This document shows, piece by piece, positions 8,953 to 18,049 of a stretch of DNA of 64,000 nt. A model generated the notes under the pieces. That model was not told where the DNA came from. It ran no database searches and worked only from the letters and a program-made list of their open reading frames with translations. Position 1 is the first letter of the stretch. Each line of letters starts with the position of its first letter. Origin of the DNA: Candidatus Thiodiazotropha endolucinida (GTDB lineage: Bacteria; Pseudomonadota; Gammaproteobacteria; Chromatiales; Chromatiaceae); assembly GCF_001715975.1 (NCBI RefSeq), contig NZ_MARB01000018.1:25749-89748 (forward strand), written 5' to 3'. A program made the translations under genes and the position numbers.

Positions 8953-9114
8953 CGGATCCTCACTTGTTTGGAATCAAAGGCTCTTGGGTCGAATATAGCA
9001 GTATTTACTGACCTGAACGTAAGCAAACTCACTACAGTAGATCAGCATCCAGGACGGTTGAGCAACATTATGGAATTATGCGGGTGTCCCCAAATATCTT
9101 CAAATATCTTCTTG

Positions 9115-9164
9115 CCCCGGAGAGGAAAATAGTTCTGCGATTCCCTATATCGGACTGAAGTCAT
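9115..9164 (+). pseudogene. Duplicated 3' end of the PstS-like gene
   Basis: This 50-bp stretch matches 4314-4363 (the last codons, stop and downstream bases of the PstS-like gene) at about 45 of 50 positions, including the TGA and following AGTCAT. The rest of the gene is absent. It lies just before the second small secreted-protein gene, marking a segmental duplication or rearrangement joint. Confidence 0.75.
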
Positions 9165-9169
9165 ACGGA

Positions 9170-9475
9170 TTATTGATCATTGTCACTGGAGCACTGCCAG
9201 CCCCTCGCTTCTAATGTCTTAATGAAATCAATAGCTTTACGCTCACAATATGTATCATCATTTTCAGCATTCCATAATGTACGCGGCATTACGTTTTCGT
9301 CTGGCTTTGTATAATAGACTTTGCAGGGCAATCTGGCGGGTTCATTTGGATAGAAGATAACCACGTTTCTTGTTAATTCCGCATAGTGACAGGTCCATGA
9401 ACTCGCAAAGCTCTCAGATGGCATCACAAGAAGAGTGAGAAGAAGCACACATGATTTGTAAATCAGATTATTCAT
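9170..9475 (-). CDS. Small secreted Cys-containing protein (copy 2)
   Basis: A 101-aa paralogue of the gene at 7689-7994. The mature parts differ at only a handful of positions and all four cysteines are kept. The signal peptide has diverged more (SFASS cleavage region). The high conservation of the mature domain suggests recent duplication or selection. Function unknown; the extracytoplasmic location is inferred from the signal peptide. Confidence 0.7.
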   Translation of the reverse strand: MNNLIYKSCVLLLTLLVMPSESFASSWTCHYAELTRNVVIFYPNEPARLPCKVYYTKPDENVMPRTLWNAENDDTYCERKAIDFIKTLEARGWQCSSDNDQ

Positions 9476-9700
9476 ATTCCCACCAACGATGGTAAAAACA
9501 GAGAAAGGAGGAAGGTTGAGAGCTTGCGCATATCAAGTCCTTTTGTTTGTGTTTGCCGGTTTGAACTTGTGGTTCTAAGTTATTGTAGCGCGTGGGTGGT
9601 TCGATTTCATGCGGTAATGAGCTGTACAAGGTGTTTGACCAAAAGGTGGACAATTTACGGGTGTCCACTATTATTTTTTTACGTCTGCTACGTTCGTAAA

Positions 9701-9755
9701 GCGGAAGTTAAAGGCTGGATTATCCAACTTCAGATGTCGGCCATAAGCGGACGTT
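9701..9755 (+). repeat. Left 55-bp inverted repeat of the defence-like island
   Basis: Aligned with the reverse complement of 18072-18126 it matches at 43 of 55 positions without gaps. Each arm is itself bounded by GCGGA[AC]GTT at both ends. It lies immediately outside the stop of the last gene of the six-gene AT-rich operon. Confidence 0.7.
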
Positions 9756-9760
9756 AACAA

Positions 9761-10729
9761 TTAAATATTGCTCAGGACGTAATTCGCAGCATCAAGCCTT
9801 TTGTTCATTTGGTTGATTAACTTTTTATATAGTTCCATATTCATTGCGATGTATGAAGACATACCATTCATGCTAAGGTTTTGATACGCAGTGTAGTTAT
9901 TGCTATATAACATCAATTGATCTTTTGCGCTCTCAGCTTCGAATTCAGCCATTCGGCGTTTCTCTTCTCGCCCCACAGGAAGAGTCATAAATATTCTTTC
10001 ATCATAGCGCCACGGATTTTCTAAAACTTCATACTCCCACATCGTTAGGTAGTCTGTGTCCCTATACACCTTTACAATAGCATCGGAGTACTTAGGGTTG
10101 GCCACAACAAACAACGAAAGCTCTTCCATAGACTGAATATCTTTATTCGTAATCCGACGGGCCTCTGACAATATAAAGTTGGTAATTTCAGTTAGCCGCT
10201 GTATTGGATTTGGAGCACTCGCAAAGTCCAATTCTTCCTGACTAGCCTCCCTCACCATACCATTTATTTCAGTGAATGCTGGAGAACGATTTATATCTTC
10301 TGGAGTACAATACAAACTATTCTCTACTATATGTACTCCGGCATATTCGAAGGATTCCGCTACAAGCCTAGAGCAGAACTGCTTGTTTTCTGGTTTAGAT
10401 TGATTTCCAGTTTTAGTCCTGATTGCATCTCTAACAGAATATGCTTTTCCAACTTGTGATCGAGCGTACATAACTGCGCTCTTAACACATTTTTTATCGT
10501 TGGGGCGGAGAATTTTTACATTGTTCGGCTTCTCAAAAATAAGCCGTTGAATATTGGCAGAATGAACCCCTTGTGAATCCGAGTGTATGTAGCTTCCGTG
10601 CCCGATACAAAGAATTGCATGGGAGTACTCGCTATTTGTAAAGTTTCGAACTGCCTTGCTTACGAGCCCACGTTGAGCGGTCAAGAAAACATCACCTTCC
10701 TTTAATTTTTGAATGTCTAAGATTAACAT
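9761..10729 (-). CDS. Permuted papain-fold (YiiX/NlpC-P60-like) protein of defence-like operon
   Basis: A 322-aa cytosolic protein. The N-terminal ~150 residues have the circularly permuted NlpC/P60 (YiiX/LRAT-like) layout: His37 in EYSHAILCIG precedes the nucleophile Cys119 in FCSRLVAESFEYAG. Such folds cleave amide or ester bonds. The C-terminal ~170 residues are helical and unrecognised. It starts at 10729, the first ATG after the leader bases; the gap to the HD-Hsp90 gene is ~60 bp. It is the last gene of the operon and may act as a second effector or processing enzyme (inference). Confidence 0.75.
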   Translation of the reverse strand: MLILDIQKLKEGDVFLTAQRGLVSKAVRNFTNSEYSHAILCIGHGSYIHSDSQGVHSANIQRLIFEKPNNVKILRPNDKKCVKSAVMYARSQVGKAYSVRDAIRTKTGNQSKPENKQFCSRLVAESFEYAGVHIVENSLYCTPEDINRSPAFTEINGMVREASQEELDFASAPNPIQRLTEITNFILSEARRITNKDIQSMEELSLFVVANPKYSDAIVKVYRDTDYLTMWEYEVLENPWRYDERIFMTLPVGREEKRRMAEFEAESAKDQLMLYSNNYTAYQNLSMNGMSSYIAMNMELYKKLINQMNKRLDAANYVLSNI

Positions 10730-10789
10730 GAAACAAACCTTAATGATGGAGTATGGACACACATGTAATCGTTACTAATTTTTGACAAC

Positions 10790-13255
10790 TTAACCTCTAT
10801 TTTTGTTAGCCTGCTCCAAGCTTTCACGAAAAATTTCGTTTTTTGTGTTTTCTTTCAGTATCTCAACAAGCTTATGCCAATATTTGTCTGATACGGAGTT
10901 TGAAATACTTGAGCATATTTCGAGTGCCAACATCCCTTCAAAATTTTGCCATTTTTCACTCATGATGATTTGAGTTCTGGCAGAATTAAGATCCAAATCC
11001 ATATTTCCACAAATATCAACCACTATAACCATAGGGAATGGCCAATCTAGCTTTACTTGGTTTTTTTGCATTCTCCAAAATTCAGGAAACAACGATGTAG
11101 GAACTTCAATTCCGTGCAAGGATAGTCGCGATTTAGATTTGCAGAGATCGTTTTGTGAATCAGATTGGTCAATCGACCCATTTTCGTCAATCGTAATTGA
11201 TGTCGTAGATTCACATATTTCATTACTGCTCATCCTCAAGCTCTTTTCCAAAGGAAAACTTTCGCCCTCTATATCTATAGATCGAGAAGTCATTTCAATG
11301 CTGGAAACTGGAACATTATTGCTCTCCAGAATTGCAACAACGACTGAACCTTTGAACCCTTTTGTTTCATCTTCAAGTTCGATCTTAAACTCCCTAATAT
11401 TGACATGCTTATCCCATGAGTAATTTTTTAGAGAGTCCGCTTTTATTTCTTCAAATGAGTTCTCATCTCTTACTTTCTCATGAGATTTTGTTTCGACTCT
11501 GATTTTGAAGGGTGGATTTGGAATGACATTCTCAACGGATTGAATGAAGTCGTCTTCACTAAGATCATCCCATGGATTGACATTTTTTCTAAGAAACAAT
11601 TTTGTTGATGTTCCGGGTTTTTTTCTTTCGCCAGGCTTTACCCAAAATATGCTGTCCTGCCCTTCGATAGTCAAATTGATAGGTTCGCTAGAATCATGTG
11701 GACCATAAACTCTTCTCGTATCTACTACCAACGTATCCGCGACCATGAAGCAAGATAAAATCCCTATTCCGAACCTTGAAGTTGGATTAAATTCAGCCTT
11801 TGATTGGGATTTTAAATCAAAGAAATCTGGTGACTTATAAAACGATGATCCTACCTTGGAATAGTATGTATCAATGATGTACTGATCCATACCAGTACCA
11901 TTATCTATGATCTCAAGTACGTCGCCCTCATTTTCGGTAGAATATTTTATATGTACCTCCGGTTCGTATAAATTTCCCCAGCTTTTTTCCATAGCGCTTC
12001 GTAGTAAGCAGGCATCAATAGAATTTTGCAACAACTCACGAAGAGCCACCTCTGGATCACCATACAATTTTGTACCCATCAGCAGGTCTATAACCTGATT
12101 TTTACTTAAGTTGAACTGTGCCTTCTGATAAAGGTATAGCGGCTCTCCACTAATGGTCTTCTTTGTTTCTATTTTTGACCTATCAACATTGAAGGGTATT
12201 TCTATCAAGTGTTCTTTCCCTTGGGCTCTATCATAATCATTAATTGATGAAATAATATTGTTACAAGCACTTAGTTCGGCATCAATAACATCACAAAAGT
12301 CATGGATAGATGCTTCGATTGCAGGATGTTCACATTTAGCATGAAACTGAATTTTTTCCTTGCTGATAGACCATGATTCGATGGCTCTATGCTTATTCCA
12401 TTCCTTTATTGATATCGGATGCCGTACAAAAAGATGTGAGAACAGTACAGATGGCGTTCTCTTCGCGTCAAAATCGAGAATATCAGCGAGTCTTAAGATT
12501 ACAGCTACCAACTGAAAGTTCGCATGAATGCCGTCAGCACAAAGATAATTCCGATCTAATTGCAAGAGAGAAAGAGCATCATCATTATGACTAGAACAAA
12601 TTTCGGCAAATTCGACTGTTAAATCTACATCTCGGTATTTGATTTTCCCTAGCCAATCACTCTCTATGATATCGCGAGCACGACTGGCATGAGTAACTCG
12701 AATGTAATCAGAGACGATGTAGTATTTTAATAAACCGGCATCGCTATTTTTTCCTTGGGAAATATATGATTCCAGTTGCGCATTCAGATCAGGTTTTGAT
12801 AAATAGAATCTGCAAAATTTGTTGTATTCGATTTCGTCCTCGGCAGATAGAGATGGAGATGTATCCCAGACCTTCTTCCATGCACAGACGTCCTTTTCAT
12901 CAGCGGCCATTCCAATGTCATGAAAAAATGCGCTTAGCACCAACAACATTAGCTCTGGAATTGAAAGCTCTTCGATCTTTTTAGGAGAAAGCAGTTTCTC
13001 CATCAACATCAAAACACGGAACAGATGATCGCCGTCGTGGAGAGTAAATTCTCCCATATGCATAAGAATTGTCTTAGTATTTTGATACGCAAAAAACGTA
13101 GCATCATCCACGAGAGATAGAACATGGTTTCCAGCCGGGTCACTATCACATTTATTTTTCAGAACACGGTAAATAGAACTCTTAGGCAACCTATCTTGTG
13201 TTTCCGCTTTCCAATCATCATAGTTCATAACAGAATCTTCATATGCTTCTTTCAT
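10790..13255 (-). CDS. HD-domain + Hsp90-type (GHKL) ATPase protein
   Basis: An 821-aa two-domain protein. The N-terminal part carries HD-phosphohydrolase motifs: H77 in HDGDHLFR, H112-D113 in FFHDIGM, H223 in SSHNDD and D258 in RLADILD. From about 370 a GHKL/Hsp90-like ATPase follows: N-box E407/N411 in RELLQNSIDA, G1 box DNGTGM (451-456), then RFGIGILS (494-501). The C-terminal ~250 residues are unrecognised. Its start overlaps the ATPase gene's stop (ATGA), so it is translationally coupled. The architecture fits a regulated metal-dependent phosphohydrolase in a conflict system; the substrate is unknown. Confidence 0.85.
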   Translation of the reverse strand: MKEAYEDSVMNYDDWKAETQDRLPKSSIYRVLKNKCDSDPAGNHVLSLVDDATFFAYQNTKTILMHMGEFTLHDGDHLFRVLMLMEKLLSPKKIEELSIPELMLLVLSAFFHDIGMAADEKDVCAWKKVWDTSPSLSAEDEIEYNKFCRFYLSKPDLNAQLESYISQGKNSDAGLLKYYIVSDYIRVTHASRARDIIESDWLGKIKYRDVDLTVEFAEICSSHNDDALSLLQLDRNYLCADGIHANFQLVAVILRLADILDFDAKRTPSVLFSHLFVRHPISIKEWNKHRAIESWSISKEKIQFHAKCEHPAIEASIHDFCDVIDAELSACNNIISSINDYDRAQGKEHLIEIPFNVDRSKIETKKTISGEPLYLYQKAQFNLSKNQVIDLLMGTKLYGDPEVALRELLQNSIDACLLRSAMEKSWGNLYEPEVHIKYSTENEGDVLEIIDNGTGMDQYIIDTYYSKVGSSFYKSPDFFDLKSQSKAEFNPTSRFGIGILSCFMVADTLVVDTRRVYGPHDSSEPINLTIEGQDSIFWVKPGERKKPGTSTKLFLRKNVNPWDDLSEDDFIQSVENVIPNPPFKIRVETKSHEKVRDENSFEEIKADSLKNYSWDKHVNIREFKIELEDETKGFKGSVVVAILESNNVPVSSIEMTSRSIDIEGESFPLEKSLRMSSNEICESTTSITIDENGSIDQSDSQNDLCKSKSRLSLHGIEVPTSLFPEFWRMQKNQVKLDWPFPMVIVVDICGNMDLDLNSARTQIIMSEKWQNFEGMLALEICSSISNSVSDKYWHKLVEILKENTKNEIFRESLEQANKNRG

Positions 13256-15357
13256 TTACTGGCAACAATATGTTGAATCGCGGATTCTAAGCCGTCAATT
13301 TCTACTTTTTCACCCATATCTACGGTATAGAAGCTGTACTTTGGGCCACTATTTGGGTTCCAATCTTCAAACTGAATAACCTTCATTTTCGACCCATTTG
13401 GAGGTAGTAGAAAATCAAGAAGTCGATTTGTTAAGTCCTCGTGATGACTTGTCACAATCACCTGTCGTTTTGAGTCCTCATCATCAGTATATGCAAGTTT
13501 TCGTAGTAAAATAGCTGCAGGTATTAACTGGTTCATATCAAGAGAAGTTGTGAAGTCATCAAAGCCAATAACTCTATGACCGAGCTTATTTGAAAGCGCC
13601 AAATTCAGGTTAATGGTCCAACATATCGCTAACTGTGATTTTTGCCCGGTCGACAAATCATCGAACTTAATATTAGACTTCGTCTTGAAACCCCATGAAG
13701 GTTTCTTCTGTGTCCCGAAATTCTTTATTTCTATAGGTAAAAAATCTTTTGGGAAATGAAAGTTAGCCAATAAAGAATTCATATTTTCAATAAGCAGCTT
13801 CAATTCGTTTTTAGGAATTTCTCCTATTAATGAAAGCAGCTGACTTCTTGCTCCAGCCTCCTGCTTGCAAATTGCTGTAGCTCCCTGAATAATTGCTTCA
13901 GCTGCATCTATATTCTCAGAGTTAAGCATCTGGGATTCGTCATTCATTTTTTCGAGTTCAAGCTGCGCCCAATTTTCAAAAATTGTCCCCAGATTGTTAA
14001 GCAAAGAGGCCTCATCAATAGTTGAGGAGCTGCTTTGTTTAGGATGAACTATATTACTTAAGAAACCTACCAATTCCCCCACTGAAAACTCGTTTTTACT
14101 TAAAAGGGGTTCTAATTCACTTGAGTGCCTATCAATTTCCAAGGCTACAGTTTGCGCACGCTTCAAATAATTGATTTTAGAAGCTAGTTCCTGACCTCTA
14201 TTTTCTATAACCTTTATTTGCTCAGATAGCTCACGAAATCTCTTTTCTGAGAAGTCGCGAAACGTACTAATATTTTTTCCTAGCTTACCTTTTAATTCTA
14301 TCAAAGTAGCTTCGTCGGGATGTTTTTCCCATGCGCGCAACCAGATATCAATATTGTCTTTAAACGCATTAAGCCAATTTTTTAGAGATGCCCCTTCTCC
14401 TGAAGTATCCTCTAATTTACCTGATAAATTGTGATATTCACTTCTTAGATTTTCTTGCTCTAATTCCAGTTTACCAATCGCTTCAGAATAAACATGCCCT
14501 TTAGTCGTAATATAGAGGTAATTTGAAAGGTCCACTGAAGCGCCAGGATCTGACCGGCTTATTTTAAGCATCTCTGGCAATTGATTCACAGATGAAAGAA
14601 AACCTTTATCGATCGAAATGGAAACATCTTCTGAGTTTGAAGAGCGATACTCCTTCAGGTTTTCACCAATATTTCTAAGCTGTTGAGGTAGCTTTGCCCC
14701 TACTGGTTCAGACAGATTGCTAATCTCGGTAACCGCCTTTGAGAGATTTCTAATTTGCGATTCCCATTTGCTCTGTAAGTTGCCGTTTTTGAGTGTTAAA
14801 GTGCTATCTTTTAGCATCTTCTTGATACGGGTTTCATTTGGGAGTTGATCGACCAAAACATTAACTTGGTTGGCTAAGCGCTTTCTCTCTTCCCCGTAAT
14901 TTTTACTATATTTTAATTGTTGAATTTTACGCTGCCAGATTTCTAACTGAGACTGTATTTTCTTGAGTTCCTGCCTGATCTCGTCCGCTTGATTGTTTTC
15001 CGGTTCTAGAAGCTGAATTACATCGCTGCAAGCTAGTTCTTTAATATTTTCTTGGTAAAAAAATGATGATACGGATTCGATAGATTTGTGATCTATGCTT
15101 CCCTTTCCCTGTAACTTGTATTGTTTATCATTAATACAAACCCCCCCGTCCGTCTCATCTAAAGTAAGGTAATTTCCCGCACTTTCTTCAGTGTGGTTTA
15201 AAGACCAGTCTAAAGCTTCGAGCAGAGAAGTTTTACCAACACCATTTTTTCCTGTGATTAAAATAAGGTCTGCATCTAAATCAAATTCATGAATTTTTCG
15301 AAAACCTTTGAAATTTTCAAGCTTAATTGTTTTTATAAATTCAGAAGTATCCGACAT
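13252..15357 (-). CDS. SMC/Rad50-like ABC ATPase (LmuB-like)
   Basis: About 701 aa. Walker A GKNGVGKT lies at ~37-44 following the FKGF strand typical of RecF/SMC proteins. A long predicted coiled-coil/helical region spans ~125-440. The ABC signature LSTGQKSQ is at ~569, Walker B VIGFDD near 597-602 with DD rather than DE (as in RecF), and a switch histidine lies in VTSHHED (~636-642). It overlaps the upstream middle-component gene by ~20 bp. The gene order effector / small middle protein / ABC ATPase resembles Lamassu (ABC three-component) defence. Likely a DNA-end or structure sensor (inference). Confidence 0.85.
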   Translation of the reverse strand: MSDTSEFIKTIKLENFKGFRKIHEFDLDADLILITGKNGVGKTSLLEALDWSLNHTEESAGNYLTLDETDGGVCINDKQYKLQGKGSIDHKSIESVSSFFYQENIKELACSDVIQLLEPENNQADEIRQELKKIQSQLEIWQRKIQQLKYSKNYGEERKRLANQVNVLVDQLPNETRIKKMLKDSTLTLKNGNLQSKWESQIRNLSKAVTEISNLSEPVGAKLPQQLRNIGENLKEYRSSNSEDVSISIDKGFLSSVNQLPEMLKISRSDPGASVDLSNYLYITTKGHVYSEAIGKLELEQENLRSEYHNLSGKLEDTSGEGASLKNWLNAFKDNIDIWLRAWEKHPDEATLIELKGKLGKNISTFRDFSEKRFRELSEQIKVIENRGQELASKINYLKRAQTVALEIDRHSSELEPLLSKNEFSVGELVGFLSNIVHPKQSSSSTIDEASLLNNLGTIFENWAQLELEKMNDESQMLNSENIDAAEAIIQGATAICKQEAGARSQLLSLIGEIPKNELKLLIENMNSLLANFHFPKDFLPIEIKNFGTQKKPSWGFKTKSNIKFDDLSTGQKSQLAICWTINLNLALSNKLGHRVIGFDDFTTSLDMNQLIPAAILLRKLAYTDDEDSKRQVIVTSHHEDLTNRLLDFLLPPNGSKMKVIQFEDWNPNSGPKYSFYTVDMGEKVEIDGLESAIQHIVASK

Positions 15358-15964
15358 CATTTACCCCCTCTAAAACTTGCTCCCCCAAAAGGCTGTTAAT
15401 GTCACTAATAAGTTCAGATCGCCACGCGATTCCAAATTCATCTGATTTGTCGCTTTCTACAGATATCATAAGATTATCCGCATATCGGCTGAATAGCGTA
15501 GCATCTGCTCCTTTCGGTGGTTTAGCGCTATGGACAGCTTCCTTTAATAATCGGGTGAACTCCACTGAGGTTACTCTGCGCGGAGAATAGTCAACGCTCT
15601 TCAATGGACCAAGCCAGCGTTCCTTCGCTTCTTCTATATCCGTTTTTACACTCTGAACTATAAAGCGCCCTCTATGCCAGTCCTGATCACCTGTGAGATG
15701 GCTCCAAGATTCTGATGTTTCTTGCAACTCGATCAGAGCGACCAAAGGTGAAAATAATTGGTAGTCATGCAGTAGATCTACCAAACGATCCATCAACTTT
15801 GCCATAATTATTCTTATAGCTCCCCAGTCCCTTTCATCAGTCTCTGAATCTACTGGTTTCCAAACAACCAAATTACAAGCCGTGTGGCAATGCACGGAAA
15901 TTGGCACAATTAATTTGCTAGTTTCAGTTGGGACTGATAATTCGACATCCAATAATTTGTTCAT
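15341..15964 (-). CDS. Middle component of SIR2/ABC-ATPase system (LmuC-like by position)
   Basis: A 207-aa soluble protein with no motif I recognise. An N-terminal beta-rich part (VPISVHCHTACNLVVW) is followed by helices. It sits 1 bp after the SIR2 gene stop and overlaps the ABC ATPase start, so all three are translationally coupled. Size and position match the small middle component of Lamassu/ABC-3C systems that bridges effector and ATPase. That role is inferred from context only. Confidence 0.6.
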   Translation of the reverse strand: MNKLLDVELSVPTETSKLIVPISVHCHTACNLVVWKPVDSETDERDWGAIRIIMAKLMDRLVDLLHDYQLFSPLVALIELQETSESWSHLTGDQDWHRGRFIVQSVKTDIEEAKERWLGPLKSVDYSPRRVTSVEFTRLLKEAVHSAKPPKGADATLFSRYADNLMISVESDKSDEFGIAWRSELISDINSLLGEQVLEGVNDVGYF

Positions 15965-15965
15965 A

Positions 15966-17807
15966 TTAGTTGTCCTTTTCAGGCTTTAAATAAGGCCGCC
16001 GTTTTATGCTGGGCTGATTTGCATAGTAGTAATTTGTAGGGGAGTCGATCGCGTCCAGTATTGTATCAGCCACGCTTTCCATATTTCCTTCATAAGGAGT
16101 CTGATAAAATATGTGTTTCCACCCGAGAGTAACAATGGTCTTAGGCGTGATAGTTTTTTTGCATTTATTAATGGCTCTATCTCTTCTGAGATCCGGTCGA
16201 ATATGTGCACCTGCCTGCCCCAAAGTGATAGTAAGATAGTTATTTCCGCTTGGAACGCCAACATTATTCCCACCCCTTGCAACTGCTGGATCAGCATTAA
16301 GATAAAGTACTTTGTTAGTAGAAGACCCTTTTTCAGTTGTTTTAAAAATAAGCGCTACCCCTTTACCATTAGTTACATCAATAGCATCTGCAAGAACACC
16401 CTTTAAAAGATACAAGAGCAGCAGAAGCTCTGACATCAGCGCCTTGTTTTCTTCTACTGGGTCATAAAGTCCGGTCTCTTTGGCATTCAATACTGAAAGA
16501 CAACCAACTAGAGCGCTAAAATGCTTCCCATCAACAGCATCATTCCCACAGATGGAAGTAAAAGAATTTAACCAGTCCGGGGCTTTAGTGAAATGTTTCT
16601 GATCATCACCTTCAGCTTTATCTATTGATGAAATAACTTGATGCATAATTGTGGATGCAAATGGCACTATAGCTGTAAAGCTGGCGTTTGTTGACAATTG
16701 GCTTAATCTAAGCGCTTTTAGAATCACAGATCTTATGACACGCTCATAAATATCCTCCCAGAGGTCATTTGCTGAGAGATTATTGCCTGTCTCAGGGTGA
16801 CGGATAATGAGTTGATCACCATCCTGAGGGTCTTGTTTATGATGAAGAGCGTATGTTTTTACAATTTGTTGTTGGTGAAAACTAGGCTGAGACTCAAATA
16901 TGGCTACTATTGGTGCTGCAGGCGTTTCCAGAACAGGCTTGAAGTTGTCTCCAAGTTCATCTGTATATTCGTCTAAAACGGTCTGTACTGTGTGATGAAC
17001 CTGTGGCTCGTTGCTTCCAAAGCCGGTAAAAATAAGGGATTTACTACGCAGCCGATCGCGAAATATATCAGAAGCCCATTGCCGATTTCTCCACTTCTGT
17101 AGTTGGCGTTCGGTTAACAAAATAGATTCACATTTTTGGGGATCACTTCCATCTCCTAGCTTTTCCGAACAACCATTTACCTTATAAACTCTCAGGCGAT
17201 TAATGACTCCATTCTTGGCACCTTTTTTTCTATAATCATCTAAGCTTGAAATCTTATCAAAATGTTCCCCACCAGATATTTCTTCATACGCTTTTTCAAA
17301 ATTACAGTCATAGTTAGTTGTAAGAACTTCACTAAGCAACCCTTCTCGTGCAAGCTTTGCAATAGCGATGTGTGCTTTTGTTGGCTGCAGGTCTTTATAT
17401 TTGGCAATCTGTAGTAATTTTACTAAATCTTGGTATGCATCATTACTTTCACGAAACTCCCAAAGATAAAGTTCAGATAATTCCCCAAGTTTATAGTCTT
17501 TGGCAGCTTCCCTGACATCACAAAAGAAACATTTGGATTTGATTAAGTTATTTTCATCAACTAATGGATCTAGTGCTTTCAGCTCATCTACATAATCATT
17601 GTTACAGATTGAACCATGTAGGTTTTTATCATATCGGTTATAACGTTTACTTAGTAACTTACGTTTAAGCTTATCCACCATCCAGTCAACTGTATGAAAT
17701 CTTTCGCCGCCATCAGAGTGTGTGCTTGATACTGATATACCTGCTCCAGCAACAGGTACGCAGCACTTGTTTAATATTTTATCTACTACATATTCAAAAG
17801 CATCCAT
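15966..17807 (-). CDS. SIR2-domain effector with C-terminal extension (LmuA-like)
   Basis: About 613 aa. The N-terminal SIR2-like NAD-binding domain has PVAGAGIS, then LTTNYD, YKVNGC and LIFTGFGSNEP. In related defence effectors this domain hydrolyses NAD+. The usual catalytic His of the [KL]HG motif is Asn here (KVNGC), so activity needs testing. The C-terminal ~250 residues have no recognised motif and may dock on the ABC partner. The ATG at 17807 overlaps the stop of the 80-aa gene (TAATG); an in-frame ATG at 17822 is the alternative. It is the second gene of the operon. Confidence 0.8.
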   Translation of the reverse strand: MDAFEYVVDKILNKCCVPVAGAGISVSSTHSDGGERFHTVDWMVDKLKRKLLSKRYNRYDKNLHGSICNNDYVDELKALDPLVDENNLIKSKCFFCDVREAAKDYKLGELSELYLWEFRESNDAYQDLVKLLQIAKYKDLQPTKAHIAIAKLAREGLLSEVLTTNYDCNFEKAYEEISGGEHFDKISSLDDYRKKGAKNGVINRLRVYKVNGCSEKLGDGSDPQKCESILLTERQLQKWRNRQWASDIFRDRLRSKSLIFTGFGSNEPQVHHTVQTVLDEYTDELGDNFKPVLETPAAPIVAIFESQPSFHQQQIVKTYALHHKQDPQDGDQLIIRHPETGNNLSANDLWEDIYERVIRSVILKALRLSQLSTNASFTAIVPFASTIMHQVISSIDKAEGDDQKHFTKAPDWLNSFTSICGNDAVDGKHFSALVGCLSVLNAKETGLYDPVEENKALMSELLLLLYLLKGVLADAIDVTNGKGVALIFKTTEKGSSTNKVLYLNADPAVARGGNNVGVPSGNNYLTITLGQAGAHIRPDLRRDRAINKCKKTITPKTIVTLGWKHIFYQTPYEGNMESVADTILDAIDSPTNYYYANQPSIKRRPYLKPEKDN

Positions 17808-18049
17808 TAAACCTGCTTCCATTCATTTGGGTCTTCAGGGATTCCTAGATCGGAAGTATCAACTAATTCTGATGTCTCAGGATGAAGGACCGAAAAAGTA
17901 GCATCATTTGCTAGGTCTTCGACTGCATGGACTATGCTGACATAGCTACCCAAATCTTCATCATCAAAAACTGGATGAAATCTCCCATCCAATGATTGGG
18001 CGATAAAGAAAATTCCTATTTTGGTTTTCCATTTTAGTAGCAGCTTCAT
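17807..18049 (-). CDS. 80-aa conserved small protein leading the defence-like operon
   Basis: A compact protein (KWKTKIGIFFIAQSLDGRFHPVFDDEDLGSY, ending VDTSDLGIPEDPNEW). The core WKTK-G-F-I...F-DDE-LGSY...LGIP-D-EW is a pattern I recall from short hypothetical proteins in variable genomic regions. It has no signal or membrane segment. Its stop overlaps the SIR2 start, so the two are coupled. It could be a regulator, sensor or antidote for the effector; none of these is shown by the sequence. Confidence 0.65.
   Translation of the reverse strand: MKLLLKWKTKIGIFFIAQSLDGRFHPVFDDEDLGSYVSIVHAVEDLANDATFSVLHPETSELVDTSDLGIPEDPNEWKQV

Noticed and set aside
9701-9760. Possible integron attC site next to the defence operon
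   Set aside because: GTTAA-like core is present, but the paired inner/outer boxes of attC and an integrase are not; inverted flanking repeats explain the signal better.
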